A stretch of DNA of 64,000 bases from Pseudomonas grimontii (GTDB taxonomy: Bacteria; Pseudomonadota; Gammaproteobacteria; Pseudomonadales; Pseudomonadaceae). Numbering within the stretch: position 1 is the first letter of the stretch; the number at the start of each line of letters is the position of its first letter. Shown here in pieces: positions 43,943-56,289 of this stretch. The notes under the pieces were generated by a model. The model searched no databases, was not told the DNA's origin, and saw only the letters and a list, made by a program, of their open reading frames with translations. Location: assembly GCF_007858185.1 (NCBI RefSeq), contig NZ_VFES01000004.1, positions 186,001 through 250,000 on the forward strand. The letters run 5' to 3'. Both the position numbers and the translations under genes were made by a program.

Positions 43943-46213
43943 ATGTTAAACCGCGAGCTCGAAGTCACCCTCAATCTTGCCTTCAAGGAGGCTCGTTCGA
44001 AGCGTCATGAATTCATGACCGTCGAACACCTGCTGCTGGCACTTTTGGATAATGAAGCTGCCGCCACGGTTTTGCGTGCGTGCGGCGCCAATCTCGACAA
44101 GCTCAAGCATGACCTGCAGGAGTTTATCGACTCCACCACGCCACTGATCCCCGTGCATGACGAGGACCGCGAGACCCAGCCAACCCTGGGCTTTCAGCGG
44201 GTATTGCAGCGTGCTGTTTTCCACGTACAGAGCTCCGGTAAGCGTGAAGTCACAGGCGCCAATGTGCTTGTGGCGATTTTCAGCGAACAGGAAAGCCAGG
44301 CAGTGTTCCTGCTCAAGCAGCAGAGCGTTGCCCGTATTGATGTCGTCAACTACATCGCCCATGGTATCTCCAAGGTGCCTGGGCACGGCGATCATTCCGA
44401 GGGTGAGCAGGATATGCAGGACGACGAGGGCGGTGAGTCTTCTTCTTCAAGCAACCCGCTGGATGCCTATGCCAGCAACCTCAACGAACTGGCGCGCCAG
44501 GGGCGGATCGATCCGTTGGTGGGGCGTGAGCTGGAGGTCGAGCGTGTAGCGCAGATCCTCGCGCGTCGTCGCAAGAACAATCCGTTGCTGGTGGGTGAGG
44601 CGGGCGTGGGCAAGACCGCGATTGCCGAAGGCCTGGCCAAGCGCATCGTCGACAACCAGGTGCCGGACCTGCTGGCCAACAGTGTCGTCTACTCCCTTGA
44701 CCTGGGCGCGTTGCTCGCCGGGACCAAGTACCGTGGCGATTTCGAGAAGCGCTTCAAGGCGCTGCTCGGCGAGCTGAAAAAACGCCCGCAGGCGATCCTG
44801 TTCATCGACGAAATCCATACCATCATTGGTGCCGGTGCGGCATCCGGTGGGGTGATGGACGCCTCCAACCTGCTCAAGCCGCTGCTGTCGTCGGGTGATA
44901 TCCGCTGCATCGGTTCGACCACTTTCCAGGAATTCCGCGGCATCTTCGAAAAAGACCGTGCCCTGGCGCGTCGCTTCCAGAAAGTCGACGTGTCCGAGCC
45001 GTCAGTTGAAGACACCATCGGCATTCTGCGCGGGCTCAAGGGGCGGTTTGAAGCGCACCACGGCATTGAGTACACCGATGAGGCGCTGCGTGCGGCTGCT
45101 GAGCTGGCATCGCGCTACATCAATGACCGGCACATGCCGGACAAGGCCATCGACGTGATCGACGAGGCGGGGGCCTACCAGCGCCTGCAGCCGGTCGAGA
45201 AGCGTGTGAAGCGCATCGACGTGCCTCAGGTCGAGGACATTGTCGCGAAGATCGCGCGGATTCCGCCAAAACACGTCAACAGTTCCGACAAGGAGCTGCT
45301 GCGTAACCTGGAACGCGACCTCAAGCTCACCGTGTTCGGCCAGGATGCCGCGATCGACGCGCTGTCCACCGCGATCAAACTGTCGCGTGCGGGCCTCAAG
45401 TCGCCGGACAAGCCTGTCGGCTCGTTCCTGTTCGCCGGTCCTACCGGTGTCGGCAAGACCGAGGCGGCACGGCAATTGGCCAAGGCCATGGGGATCGAGC
45501 TGGTGCGCTTCGACATGTCCGAATACATGGAGCGTCACACCGTGTCGCGCCTGATCGGTGCGCCTCCGGGCTATGTCGGTTTCGATCAGGGCGGTCTGTT
45601 GACCGAAGCGATCACCAAGCAGCCGCATTGCGTACTGCTGCTCGATGAAATCGAGAAGGCCCACCCGGAAGTCTTCAACCTGCTGCTGCAGGTGATGGAC
45701 CACGGGACCCTGACCGACAACAACGGGCGCAAGGCGGACTTCCGCAATGTCATCGTGATCATGACCACCAACGCCGGTGCCGAGACGGCTGCGCGGGCTT
45801 CGATCGGCTTTACCCATCAGGACCACTCGTCTGATGCGATGGAAGTGATCAAGAAGAGCTTCACGCCGGAGTTCCGCAACCGCCTGGACACCATTATCCA
45901 GTTTGGTCGCCTCAGCCATGAGGTTATCAAGAGCGTGGTGGACAAGTTCCTCACCGAGCTCCAGGCGCAGTTGGAAGACAAGCGCGTGCAGCTGGATGTC
46001 ACGGAGGCGGCGCGCAGCTGGATCGCCGAAGGTGGCTACGATGCGGCAATGGGCGCTCGTCCGATGGCGCGTCTGATCCAGGACAAGATCAAGCGGCCGT
46101 TGGCCGAAGAGATCCTGTTTGGCGAGCTTTCCGACCATGGTGGCGTGGTGCACATCGACCTGAAGGATGGCGAGCTGACCTTCGAGTTCGAAACCACGGC
46201 TGAAATGGCCTGA
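43943..46213 (+). CDS. clpA: ATP-dependent Clp protease ATPase subunit ClpA
   Basis: ClpA unfolds substrates and feeds them to ClpP. The 756-residue protein has the N-terminal ClpS-binding repeat, two AAA+ modules with Walker A motifs [10 protein letters not shown] (about 218) and [10 protein letters not shown] (about 498), and an IGF loop in [10 protein letters not shown] that docks on ClpP. A terminator follows. Confidence 0.97.
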   Translation: MLNRELEVTLNLAFKEARSKRHEFMTVEHLLLALLDNEAAATVLRACGANLDKLKHDLQEFIDSTTPLIPVHDEDRETQPTLGFQRVLQRAVFHVQSSGKREVTGANVLVAIFSEQESQAVFLLKQQSVARIDVVNYIAHGISKVPGHGDHSEGEQDMQDDEGGESSSSSNPLDAYASNLNELARQGRIDPLVGRELEVERVAQILARRRKNNPLLVGEAGVGKTAIAEGLAKRIVDNQVPDLLANSVVYSLDLGALLAGTKYRGDFEKRFKALLGELKKRPQAILFIDEIHTIIGAGAASGGVMDASNLLKPLLSSGDIRCIGSTTFQEFRGIFEKDRALARRFQKVDVSEPSVEDTIGILRGLKGRFEAHHGIEYTDEALRAAAELASRYINDRHMPDKAIDVIDEAGAYQRLQPVEKRVKRIDVPQVEDIVAKIARIPPKHVNSSDKELLRNLERDLKLTVFGQDAAIDALSTAIKLSRAGLKSPDKPVGSFLFAGPTGVGKTEAARQLAKAMGIELVRFDMSEYMERHTVSRLIGAPPGYVGFDQGGLLTEAITKQPHCVLLLDEIEKAHPEVFNLLLQVMDHGTLTDNNGRKADFRNVIVIMTTNAGAETAARASIGFTHQDHSSDAMEVIKKSFTPEFRNRLDTIIQFGRLSHEVIKSVVDKFLTELQAQLEDKRVQLDVTEAARSWIAEGGYDAAMGARPMARLIQDKIKRPLAEEILFGELSDHGGVVHIDLKDGELTFEFETTAEMA

Positions 46214-46228
46214 TCGTTCTGCAATAAC

Positions 46229-46257
46229 GCAAAAGGCGCCGAAAGGCGCCTTTTTGC
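46229..46257 (+). terminator. Intrinsic terminator of clpS-clpA
   Basis: AAAAGGCGCC (46231-46240) and GGCGCCTTTT (46245-46254) pair around GAAA and are followed by T. It begins 16 bases after the clpA stop. Confidence 0.9.
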
Positions 46258-46294
46258 TGTCTGAAATGCAATTCTTAGGACAATGGATATCCAA

Positions 46295-46321
46295 TGTGGA
46301 AGGGGCAAGCCCCCTCCCACA
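46295..46321. repeat. Single, compressed REP palindrome
   Basis: A 27-base palindrome: TGTGGAAGGGG (46295-46305) pairs with CCCCCTCCCACA at the right end around CAAG. It looks like the right arm of the REP family whose left arm has been shortened, with the long spacer lost. It could be a collapsed REPIN or a lone REP with a chance complement. Confidence 0.6.
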
Positions 46322-46355
46322 GGATCCCTCGGTGTTGGAGAAATCCCATGCACAC

Positions 46356-46384
46356 AAAAACGCCCGGCATAACCGGGCGTTTTG
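46356..46384 (-). terminator. Intrinsic terminator of infA
   Basis: On the minus strand, ACGCCCGG and CCGGGCGT pair around a five-base loop, followed by TTTTT. It ends 12 bases after the infA stop. Confidence 0.88.
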
Positions 46385-46395
46385 TATTGACTTGC

Positions 46396-46614
46396 TTAGC
46401 GAGCGCGGTAAGTGATGCGCCCTTTGCTCAAGTCATAGGGCGTCAGCTCGACGCGCACTTTGTCACCGGTAAGAATACGAATGTAGTTCTTGCGCATCTT
46501 GCCGGAGATATGCGCGGTTACGACGTGCCCATTTTCCAACTCCACACGAAACATGGTGTTGGGCAGGGTGTCGACGACAGTGCCTTCCATTTCGAAGCTG
46601 TCTTCTTTCGACAT
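46396..46614 (-). CDS. infA: Translation initiation factor IF-1
   Basis: IF-1 binds the 30S A site during initiation. The 72-residue protein starts [30 protein letters not shown] and ends GRITYRAR, a complete S1-like OB fold. The frame extends upstream but homology starts at ATG 46614. It lies in the conserved clpA-infA-aat neighbourhood found across gamma-proteobacteria. Confidence 0.97.
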
Positions 46615-46714
46615 GCAGTAAAGCCCTCGGTATCCAGTGAATGGCCCGGTGCAACTGCGCCAGGCAAAAGCGGCGTGCATTGTGCCCGAAAAAGGGTGTT
46701 TAAGCCAAGGGGTT

Positions 46715-47422
46715 CTAGTTAAGCGTGACCCATCTTTGATTAATTAGCAGTTCTATGGGGCGATATTGGGTCTTGTAGTTCATCTTTTTGCAGTTCTTGA
46801 TCCAGTATCCGAGGTACACCGCCTCCAGTTCCAGGCGCAGCGCCTCACCGATTTGCCAGAGGATCGCGAAGCGCCCGAGGCTGCGGCGCTCTTCGGCCGG
46901 CTCGTAGAAGGTGTAGACCGCTGACAGGCCGTTAGGCAGCAAATCGGTCACGGCGACGGCCACCAGGCGGCCGTCCGCGCGGAATTCGTAGAAGCGCGAG
47001 AACGGCAGGTCGCGCACCAGGAAAGTGGAAAACTGGTCGCGGCTGGGTGGGAACATATCGCCGTCGGCGTGGCGTTGCTCGATATAGCGCTGGTACAGGT
47101 CGAAGTACTCTTCGGTGAATCGTGGTTTTGCCGCCGTCACCGTCAGGTCGGCGTTGCGCTTGAGAATGCGCTTCTGATTGCGGTCCGGGAGAAACTGCGC
47201 CACGGGAATGCGTGCCGGCACGCAGGCATTGCAGTTCTGGCAGTGAGGCCGGTACAGATGATCGCCGCTGCGCCGGAAACCCATTTCCGAGAGATCGGCA
47301 TACACGTGCACATCCATTGGCTGGCTGGGGTCGAGGAACAGTGTGGTGGCCTGCTCGTCGGGCAGATAGCTGCAAGAGTGGGGTTGAGTGGCATAGAACT
47401 TCAAACGCGCCAACTCGGTCAT
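46715..47422 (-). CDS. bpt: Aspartate/glutamate leucyltransferase Bpt
   Basis: Bpt attaches leucine from Leu-tRNA to proteins with N-terminal Asp or Glu, making them ClpS substrates. The 235-residue protein has the arginyl-transferase-like N-terminal CSYL pocket, the Cys pair in [12 protein letters not shown], and the ending [24 protein letters not shown] start at [17 protein letters not shown] (47422). It follows aat on the same strand after 55 bases. Confidence 0.95.
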
Positions 47423-47477
47423 GATCAACCCTCGGATAAGCTTTGAAATAAGTGTAAGCCAGGAGCGCGCAAGTCGC

Positions 47478-48158
47478 CTAAGAAACCCACGGTCCTGCGT
47501 TGGGTTGGTCCAGATGGTCACGCAGGAAACCTGCGAAGTCGCTGCGGGATATGGCACGGGCGCCCAGGCTGTGCAGGTGATCGTTGGGCATCTGGCAGTC
47601 GATCAGTACAAAGCCCCATGCCTGCAATTGCCGGGTCAATGTGGCAAAGCCGAATTTCGAGGCGTTGTCGGCGCGGCTGAACATGGACTCGCCGAAGAAC
47701 AACTGTCCCATCGCCAGGCCGTACAGGCCGCCCACCAGCTCGCCGTCGTCCCATACCTCTACCGAATGGGCGTAACCGCGCTGGTGCAGCGTCAGGTAGG
47801 CGCTCTGTATGCCCTTGGTGATCCAGGTGCCATCGGCATACGTGCGCGGCGCGGCGCACGCCTGGATGACGGCGGCAAAGTCCTGGTCGAAGGTCACGGT
47901 ATAGCGCTGCTGGCGCAATAGTTTGCCCAGGCTGCGGGAGATATGCAGTTCGTCGGGGAATATCACAGTGCGCGGGTCGGGCGACCACCAGAGGATCGGC
48001 TGGCCGTCCGAGAACCAGGGAAAGCAACCATGGCGATAGGCTTGCACCAGTCGCTCGGCCGACAGGTCGCCACCGGCGGCGAGCAGGCCATTGGGTTCGC
48101 GCATGGCCTTGGCCAGCGGGGGGAATGTCAGTGAGTCGCGTTGTAACCAGGTCAGCAT
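47478..48158 (-). CDS. aat: Leucyl/phenylalanyl-tRNA-protein transferase
   Basis: Aat adds Leu or Phe to proteins with N-terminal Lys or Arg, the other branch of the N-degron pathway. The 226-residue protein includes [20 protein letters not shown] and [19 protein letters not shown], both family signatures. ATG 48158 gives the usual length; a longer frame adds 35 residues without similarity. Confidence 0.95.
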   Translation of the reverse strand: MLTWLQRDSLTFPPLAKAMREPNGLLAAGGDLSAERLVQAYRHGCFPWFSDGQPILWWSPDPRTVIFPDELHISRSLGKLLRQQRYTVTFDQDFAAVIQACAAPRTYADGTWITKGIQSAYLTLHQRGYAHSVEVWDDGELVGGLYGLAMGQLFFGESMFSRADNASKFGFATLTRQLQAWGFVLIDCQMPNDHLHSLGARAISRSDFAGFLRDHLDQPNAGPWVS

Positions 48159-48655
48159 GGCATCCAGGCTTACGGAAGGGGAGGGGAGTGGCAGGCAACT
48201 CGCCTGCGCCAAGGGTGTGATTATTGTCGACGCAGCGCTGTGGGGCCAGCCCGAATCGGCCATTGGCGCGCATTAGCGTGAGCGGGTGTTTCTGCAACTC
48301 TCTGCGTGAGGCGTGGTCGTAATCGGGTCTGGCCGATGCAGGCCATTTGCCAAGCTTGCCTGGATTGGTAAAAACAGCTCATAAGCCTTTGTCAGCAAAG
48401 ACAATGCATGCTCAAATTGAACATGTTGTGACACACAATTGGCTATCCTGCTTGAAGAAAGCCAAGTGGCGTGGCAACAGGAACACAAACCCGTACAATG
48501 CGGCCATTGTGGCGTTATCGCCATTTCATCCAGCAATCGCCCAGTGTTAAAAGTAGATTCCACGACGTTCGTTCATTTTTCAGCTGCTCGGATTGGGCAG
48601 TATTTGCAGTTATTCAACAGATGGACGCGCTAACAGGCGCAGGAAAAGACCCGTT
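48159..48655. other. Intergenic region between aat and ftsK
   Basis: About 497 bases between divergent genes, so it holds promoters for both. Short frames such as 48347-48550 on the plus strand have no motif and no good ribosome site. TTGTG/CACAA (48426-48438) is a short inverted repeat around ACA. A CTG-11 bases-CAG at 48584-48600 resembles a LexA box but has the wrong spacing. Part of the region to the right is AT-rich. Confidence 0.5.
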
Positions 48656-51064
48656 TTGAAGAAATCCGCCGCAACACCTAAAGCAGCAGTCGTGCCGGCC
48701 TGGCGCCAGCACCTGCATTATCGACTCAAGGAAGGCGCGCTGATCGCTATCGGCGCGCTGTGCCTGTTCCTGATGATGGCCTTGCTTACCTATGGCAAGG
48801 ACGATCCGGGCTGGAGCCACAACAGCAAGATCGAAGACGTGCAGAACTTCGGTGGGCCTGCCGGTTCCTACAGCGCCGATATTCTGTTCATGGTGCTGGG
48901 TTACTTCGCTTACATTTTCCCCTTGCTGCTGGCGATCAAGACCTGGCAGATCTTCCGCCAGCGTCATGAGCCGTGGCAGTGGAGCGGCTGGCTGTTTTCG
49001 TGGCGTCTGATCGGCCTGGTATTCCTGGTGTTGTCCGGCGCCGCCCTCGCGCATATTCATTTCCATGCCCCCACCGGCCTGCCGGCGGGCGCGGGTGGGG
49101 CGCTGGGCGAGAGCCTCGGCGACCTGGCGCGCAAGACCCTGAATATCCAGGGCAGCACTCTGATGTTTATCGCGCTGTTCCTGTTCGGCCTCACCGTGTT
49201 CACCGACCTCTCGTGGTTCAAGGTGATGGACGTGACCGGCAAGATCACCCTCGACCTGCTGGAGCTGTTTCAGGGCGCAGCCAACCGCTGGTGGGCCGCC
49301 CGGGTTGATCGCAAGCGCATGGTGGCCCAGCTGCGGGAGGTGGACACCCGCGTCAACGAAGTGGTGGCCCCAAGCACGCCGGACCGCCGCGAGCAGGCCA
49401 AGGTCAAGGAGCGCCTGATCGAACGCGAGCAGGCCCTGAGCAAGCACATGTCGGACCGCGAGAAGCAGGTGCCGCCGGTGATCGCCCCGGCGCCACCCAA
49501 GGCCGCCGAGCCAAGCCACCGCGTGCAGAAAGAGAAACAGGCGCCGTTGTTTGTCGACAGCGCCGTGGAGGGCACCTTGCCGCCGATCTCGATCCTCGAC
49601 CCGGCCGAAAAGAAACAACTCAACTATTCCCCTGAGTCCCTGGCGGCCGTCGGCCATTTGCTGGAAATCAAACTCAAGGAGTTCGGCGTCGAAGTGTCGG
49701 TAGACTCCATCCACCCCGGCCCGGTGATTACCCGTTACGAAATCCAGCCGGCTGCCGGCGTCAAGGTCAGCCGCATTTCCAACCTGGCCAAGGACCTGGC
49801 GCGCTCCCTGGCCGTGACCAGCGTGCGCGTGGTGGAAGTGATCCCCGGCAAGACCACCGTGGGTATCGAGATTCCCAACGAAGACCGCCAGATCGTGCGC
49901 TTCTCCGAAGTACTGTCGACCCCTGAGTACGACAACTTCAAGTCGCCGGTCACCCTGGCCCTGGGCCACGACATCGGCGGCAAGCCGGTGATCACCGACC
50001 TCGCAAAAATGCCTCACCTGCTCGTGGCCGGTACCACCGGTTCGGGTAAGTCGGTGGGCGTGAACGCGATGATCCTGTCGATCCTGTTCAAGTCCGGCCC
50101 GGAAGACGCCAAGCTGATCATGATCGACCCGAAGATGCTCGAGCTGTCGATCTACGAAGGCATTCCGCACCTGCTGTGCCCGGTGGTCACCGACATGAAG
50201 GACGCCGCCAACGCCCTGCGCTGGAGTGTTGCCGAGATGGAGCGCCGCTACAAGCTGATGGCGAAGATGGGCGTGCGTAACCTGTCGGGCTTCAACGCCA
50301 AGGTCAAGGAAGCCCAGGACGCCGGCACGCCGCTGACCGACCCGCTGTACAAGCGCGAAAGTATCCACGACGAAGCACCGCTGTTGAGCAAGCTGCCAAC
50401 CATCGTGGTGGTGGTCGATGAGTTTGCCGACATGATGATGATCGTCGGCAAGAAGGTCGAAGAGCTGATCGCGCGTATCGCCCAGAAGGCGCGGGCGGCT
50501 GGTATTCACTTGATCCTCGCCACCCAGCGTCCGTCGGTGGACGTGATCACCGGCCTGATCAAGGCCAACATCCCGACCCGCATGGCGTTCCAGGTGTCGA
50601 GCAAGATCGACTCACGGACCATCATCGACCAGGGCGGCGCCGAGCAACTGCTGGGCCACGGCGACATGCTCTATATGCCGCCCGGCACCAGCCTGCCGAT
50701 CCGGGTTCACGGCGCCTTCGTGTCCGACGATGAAGTGCACCGCGTGGTGGAAGCCTGGAAGCTGCGTGGCGCGCCCGAATACAACGACGACATCCTCGCG
50801 GGCGTTGAAGAGGCCGGCAGCGGCTTCGACGGCGGCAGCAGCGGTGGCGACGACGATGCCGAAACCGACGCGCTGTATGACGAAGCCGTGGCGTTCGTGC
50901 TGGAAAGCCGCCGCGCCTCGATTTCTGCGGTGCAGCGCAAGCTGAAGATCGGCTACAACCGTGCCGCTCGTATGATCGAAGCCATGGAAAACGCTGGCGT
51001 CGTCACTGCAATGAACACCAACGGCTCGCGTGAAGTCCTTGCTCCTGGGCAGGCGCGCGACTGA
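48656..51064 (+). CDS. ftsK: DNA translocase FtsK
   Basis: FtsK pumps chromosome ends through the closing septum and activates XerCD at dif. The 802-residue protein has four N-terminal membrane helices (about 25-190), a Pro/Ala/Glu-rich linker, the motor domain with Walker [11 protein letters not shown] near residue 458 and Walker [11 protein letters not shown], and the winged-helix gamma domain ([32 protein letters not shown]) at the end. I use TTG at 48656 with AGGA 11 bases upstream because homology begins [10 protein letters not shown]; another TTG at 48593 is possible. The linker is short compared with E. coli. Confidence 0.93.
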   Translation: MKKSAATPKAAVVPAWRQHLHYRLKEGALIAIGALCLFLMMALLTYGKDDPGWSHNSKIEDVQNFGGPAGSYSADILFMVLGYFAYIFPLLLAIKTWQIFRQRHEPWQWSGWLFSWRLIGLVFLVLSGAALAHIHFHAPTGLPAGAGGALGESLGDLARKTLNIQGSTLMFIALFLFGLTVFTDLSWFKVMDVTGKITLDLLELFQGAANRWWAARVDRKRMVAQLREVDTRVNEVVAPSTPDRREQAKVKERLIEREQALSKHMSDREKQVPPVIAPAPPKAAEPSHRVQKEKQAPLFVDSAVEGTLPPISILDPAEKKQLNYSPESLAAVGHLLEIKLKEFGVEVSVDSIHPGPVITRYEIQPAAGVKVSRISNLAKDLARSLAVTSVRVVEVIPGKTTVGIEIPNEDRQIVRFSEVLSTPEYDNFKSPVTLALGHDIGGKPVITDLAKMPHLLVAGTTGSGKSVGVNAMILSILFKSGPEDAKLIMIDPKMLELSIYEGIPHLLCPVVTDMKDAANALRWSVAEMERRYKLMAKMGVRNLSGFNAKVKEAQDAGTPLTDPLYKRESIHDEAPLLSKLPTIVVVVDEFADMMMIVGKKVEELIARIAQKARAAGIHLILATQRPSVDVITGLIKANIPTRMAFQVSSKIDSRTIIDQGGAEQLLGHGDMLYMPPGTSLPIRVHGAFVSDDEVHRVVEAWKLRGAPEYNDDILAGVEEAGSGFDGGSSGGDDDAETDALYDEAVAFVLESRRASISAVQRKLKIGYNRAARMIEAMENAGVVTAMNTNGSREVLAPGQARD

Positions 51065-51118
51065 TTCCGTGCCGCGTGGCTGCACGCGGCACGCCCTTAC
51101 GACTCAATGAGGACTCCC

Positions 51119-51742
51119 ATGCGTCTTATCCGCATGCTGTTGTTGCCGGCACTGGCCCTGACCGCTGTTTCGGCCCACGCTGACCCGGCCTCCGTTGCCA
51201 GCCTGAAGAACCTGTTGGACAAATCCCAAACCCTGACCGCGCGCTTTTCCCAGCTCACGCTGGATGCCGGCGGCACCCAGTTGCAGGAAACCGCTGGCGA
51301 GATGGCCGTGCAGCGCCCAGGGCTGTTCTACTGGCACACGGAAGGCAAGGCCGAGCAGACCATCGTCTCGGACGGCCAGAAAGTCACGCTGTGGGACCCG
51401 GACCTGGAGCAGGCGACCATCAAGAAGCTCGACCCGCGCCTGAACCAGACTCCGGCGCTGCTGCTGTCGGGCGACGTGTCGAAAATCAACGACAGCTTCG
51501 ACATCACCTCCAAGCAGACCAGCAACGTGATCGAGTTCACCCTCAAGCCGAAATCCAAGGACACGCTGTTTGACACGTTGTCCCTGTCGTTCGGCAACGG
51601 CGTGATCAATAACATGCGCCTGGTAGACAGCGTCGGCCAGCGCACCGATATTCTGTTCTCCGGGGTCAAGGCCAACCAGCCGGTACCGGCGTCCAAGTTC
51701 AAGTTCGACATCCCCAAGGGTGCCGACGTGATCCAGGAATAA
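51119..51742 (+). CDS. lolA: Outer-membrane lipoprotein carrier protein LolA
   Basis: LolA shuttles lipoproteins across the periplasm from LolCDE to LolB. The 207-residue precursor has a signal peptide (1-21, cut after SAHA) and the typical LolA beta-sandwich segments [21 protein letters not shown] and [19 protein letters not shown] 51119 is six bases from GAGGA; an in-frame ATG at 51107 overlaps that site and is less likely. The gene follows ftsK after 54 bases. Confidence 0.94.
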   Translation: MRLIRMLLLPALALTAVSAHADPASVASLKNLLDKSQTLTARFSQLTLDAGGTQLQETAGEMAVQRPGLFYWHTEGKAEQTIVSDGQKVTLWDPDLEQATIKKLDPRLNQTPALLLSGDVSKINDSFDITSKQTSNVIEFTLKPKSKDTLFDTLSLSFGNGVINNMRLVDSVGQRTDILFSGVKANQPVPASKFKFDIPKGADVIQE

Positions 51743-51769
51743 ACTGCCCAGAGGTTTCAAACGCTGCCC

Positions 51770-53091
51770 ATGGATCTGTTTCGAAGTGACCCGATTGCCC
51801 AGCCTTTGGCCGCGCGCTTGCGCTCGACCAACCTGGATGAGTACGTCGGTCAGGAACACCTGCTCGCTCGCGGCAAGCCTTTGCGCGAAGCCCTGGAGCA
51901 GGGTGCACTGCACTCGATGATTTTCTGGGGGCCGCCGGGCGTGGGTAAGACCACCCTGGCGCGGCTGCTGGCAAAAGTCTCGGATGCGCACTTCGAAACG
52001 GTCTCGGCCGTACTGGCCGGGGTCAAGGAGATCCGCCAGGCTGTCGAGGTGGCCAAGCAGCAGGCTGGGCAGTACGGCAAGCGCACCATCCTGTTTGTCG
52101 ATGAAGTGCATCGCTTCAATAAGTCGCAGCAGGATGCGTTTTTGCCGTATGTCGAGGACGGCACGCTGATTTTTATCGGTGCTACCACCGAGAACCCTTC
52201 CTTCGAATTGAATAACGCCTTGCTCTCGCGTGCGCGGGTCTACGTGCTTAAAAGCCTGGACGAAGCCGCGATGCAAAAGCTGTTGCACCGCGCCTTGAGC
52301 GAAGACAAGGGCCTGGGCAAGCGCCAGCTGAGTCTCAGCGACGAAGGCTTCAAGATCCTGCTCACCGCCGCAGACGGCGACGGTCGCCGCTTTCTCAACC
52401 TGCTGGAGAACGCCTCCGACCTGGCCGAAGACGGCAGCGAGATTGGCGTCGAGCTGCTGCAAAGCCTGCTCGGCGATACGCGTCGGCGTTTCGACAAGGG
52501 CGGCGAAGCCTTCTACGACCAGATTTCGGCGCTGCACAAATCCGTGCGCGGCTCCAACCCGGACGGCGCGCTGTATTGGTTTGCGCGCATGATCGACGGC
52601 GGCTGCGACCCGCTGTACCTCGCCCGTCGCGTGGTGCGCATGGCCAGCGAAGACATCGGTAACGCCGACCCACGCGCCCTGAGCCTGTGCCTGGCCGCCT
52701 GGGAGGTGCAGGAGCGCCTCGGCAGCCCGGAAGGCGAGCTGGCGGTGGCCCAGGCCATCACGTACCTGGCCTGCGCGCCGAAAAGCAACGCGGTGTACAT
52801 GGGCTTCAAGTCCGCCCTGCGTGCGGCCGCCGAACACGGCTCCCTCGAAGTGCCGCTGCACCTGCGTAATGCGCCGACCAAGTTGATGAAACAACTGGGC
52901 TACGGTGATGAATACCGCTATGCCCATGATGAGCCGGACGCCTATGCCGCCGGCGAAGACTATTTCCCCGACGAGCTTGAGCCGCAGCCGTTCTATCAGC
53001 CGGTGCCTCGTGGCCTGGAGCTGAAGATCGGTGAAAAGCTCAATCACCTCGCCCAACTCGACCGCCTCAGCCCCAAACAGCGGAGAAAGTA

Positions 53092-53092
<1 letters not shown>
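51770..53092 (+). CDS. rarA: Replication-associated recombination protein A (RarA/MgsA)
   Basis: RarA is an AAA+ ATPase that acts at stalled replication forks. The 440-residue protein has Walker [10 protein letters not shown] near residue 53, Walker [10 protein letters not shown], the sensor region GATTENPSF and the C-terminal tetramerisation domain. It ends with TAG that shares one base with the GTG start of crcB, so the two are coupled. Confidence 0.95.
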
Positions 53093-54763
<1,671 letters not shown>

Positions 54764-56158
54764 ATGGAATTTCTGCCGCTGTTTCATAACCTGCGCGGCA
54801 GTCGTGTGCTGGTCGTCGGTGGGGGGGAGATTGCCTTGCGCAAATCCCGCCTGCTGGCTGACGCCGGCGCAGTGCTGCGGGTGGTTGCTCCCCAGATCGA
54901 AGACCAGTTGCGTGAGTTGGTGCAGGGCAGTGGCGGGGAACTGATTTTGCGCGGTTATCAGCAGGCCGACCTTGAAGGCTGCACCTTGATTATCGCGGCG
55001 ACCGACGACGAGCCACTGAACGCGCAAGTGTCCAGCGATGCCAAGCGTCGTTGCGTACCGGTCAACGTGGTGGACGCGCCGGCCTTGTGCAGCGTGATCT
55101 TCCCGGCGATTGTCGACCGTTCGCCTTTGGTGATCGCGGTGTCCAGCGGCGGTGATGCACCGGTGCTGGCGCGCTTGATCCGCGCCAAGCTGGAAACCTG
55201 GATTCCCTCCACCTACGGCCAGTTGGCCGGGCTGGCGGCGCGGTTTCGTGCGCAGGTCAAAGGTTTGTATCCGGACGTGCAGCAGCGTCGGGCGTTCTGG
55301 GAAGAAGTGTTCCAGGGCCCGATTGCCGACCGTCAGCTGGCCGGGCAGGGCGATGAGGCCGAGCGTCTGTTGATCGAAAAGGTCAACGGCGCGCCACCTT
55401 ATGCGCCGGGCGAGGTGTATCTGGTCGGTGCCGGCCCGGGTGACCCGGACCTGCTGACCTTCCGGGCCCTGCGCCTGATGCAGCAAGCCGATGTGGTGCT
55501 GTACGACCGCTTGGTGGCTCCGGCGATTCTGGAGCTGTGCCGTCGTGATGCCGAGCGCATCTACGTCGGTAAACGCCGCGCCGACCACGCCGTGCCGCAA
55601 GACCAGATCAACCAGCAACTGGTGAACCTGGCCAAGCAAGGCAAGCGTGTGCTGCGTCTCAAGGGTGGCGATCCGTTCATCTTTGGCCGTGGCGGTGAAG
55701 AAATCGAAGAACTGGCGGCCCATGGCATCCCGTTCCAGGTGGTACCGGGGATCACCGCAGCCAGTGGTTGCGCGGCCTATGCCGGGATTCCGCTGACCCA
55801 TCGCGACTATGCACAGTCGGTACGCTTTATCACCGGGCACTTGAAGAATGGGACGTCGGACCTGCCTTGGAGTGACCTGGTAGGGCCGTCGCAGACCTTG
55901 GTGTTCTACATGGGCTTGATTGGCTTGCCGATCATCTGTGAGCAACTGATCAAGCACGGTCGCGCCGCGGATACCCCGGCGGCGTTGATCCAGCAGGGCA
56001 CCACGTCCAACCAGCGCGTGTTTACCGGCACTCTGGCGGACCTGCCGCGCATGGTGGCGGAGCATGAAGTGCATGCGCCGACGCTGGTGATCGTCGGTGA
56101 GGTGGTGGTGTTGCGCGAGAAGCTGAAGTGGTTTGAAGGTGCCCAGTCACAAGTCTGA
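54764..56158 (+). CDS. cysG: Siroheme synthase CysG (trifunctional)
   Basis: CysG makes siroheme, the cofactor of sulfite and nitrite reductases, from uroporphyrinogen III by methylation, oxidation and iron insertion. The 464-residue protein has the NAD-binding dehydrogenase/ferrochelatase half ([18 protein letters not shown] and [15 protein letters not shown], about 1-205) followed by the SAM-dependent methyltransferase half ([32 protein letters not shown]). It abuts serS with no gap. Confidence 0.97.
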   Translation: MEFLPLFHNLRGSRVLVVGGGEIALRKSRLLADAGAVLRVVAPQIEDQLRELVQGSGGELILRGYQQADLEGCTLIIAATDDEPLNAQVSSDAKRRCVPVNVVDAPALCSVIFPAIVDRSPLVIAVSSGGDAPVLARLIRAKLETWIPSTYGQLAGLAARFRAQVKGLYPDVQQRRAFWEEVFQGPIADRQLAGQGDEAERLLIEKVNGAPPYAPGEVYLVGAGPGDPDLLTFRALRLMQQADVVLYDRLVAPAILELCRRDAERIYVGKRRADHAVPQDQINQQLVNLAKQGKRVLRLKGGDPFIFGRGGEEIEELAAHGIPFQVVPGITAASGCAAYAGIPLTHRDYAQSVRFITGHLKNGTSDLPWSDLVGPSQTLVFYMGLIGLPIICEQLIKHGRAADTPAALIQQGTTSNQRVFTGTLADLPRMVAEHEVHAPTLVIVGEVVVLREKLKWFEGAQSQV

Positions 56159-56180
56159 GCACCTGCACACACACTTCAAT

Positions 56181-56279
56181 TGTAGGAGCGAGCTTGCTCG
56201 CGAAAATCGTCAACGATAACGCGCCCACCCTGAATGCACGCGGTGTTTTTGAGTTCTTCGCGAGCAAGCTCGCTCCTAC
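56181..56279. repeat. REP doublet of a second sequence class
   Basis: TGTAGGAGCGAGCTTGCTCG begins at 56181 and its complementary arm ends at 56279, with about 52 bases between. The core (GAGCGAGCTTGCTCGCG) differs from that of the other repeats. It sits between the convergent ends of cysG and the glutathionyl-hydroquinone reductase gene and may also stop transcription. Confidence 0.83.
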
Positions 56280-56289
56280 GGGTTTTGTA

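Noticed and set aside
48347..48550. Short plus-strand frame between aat and ftsK.
   Set aside because: No ribosome site, motif or hydrophobic pattern; likely accidental within the promoter region.
48584..48600. LexA-like CTG...CAG upstream of ftsK, of interest because E. coli ftsK is SOS-controlled.
   Set aside because: The spacer is 11 bases, not 10, and the inner bases do not fit the consensus.
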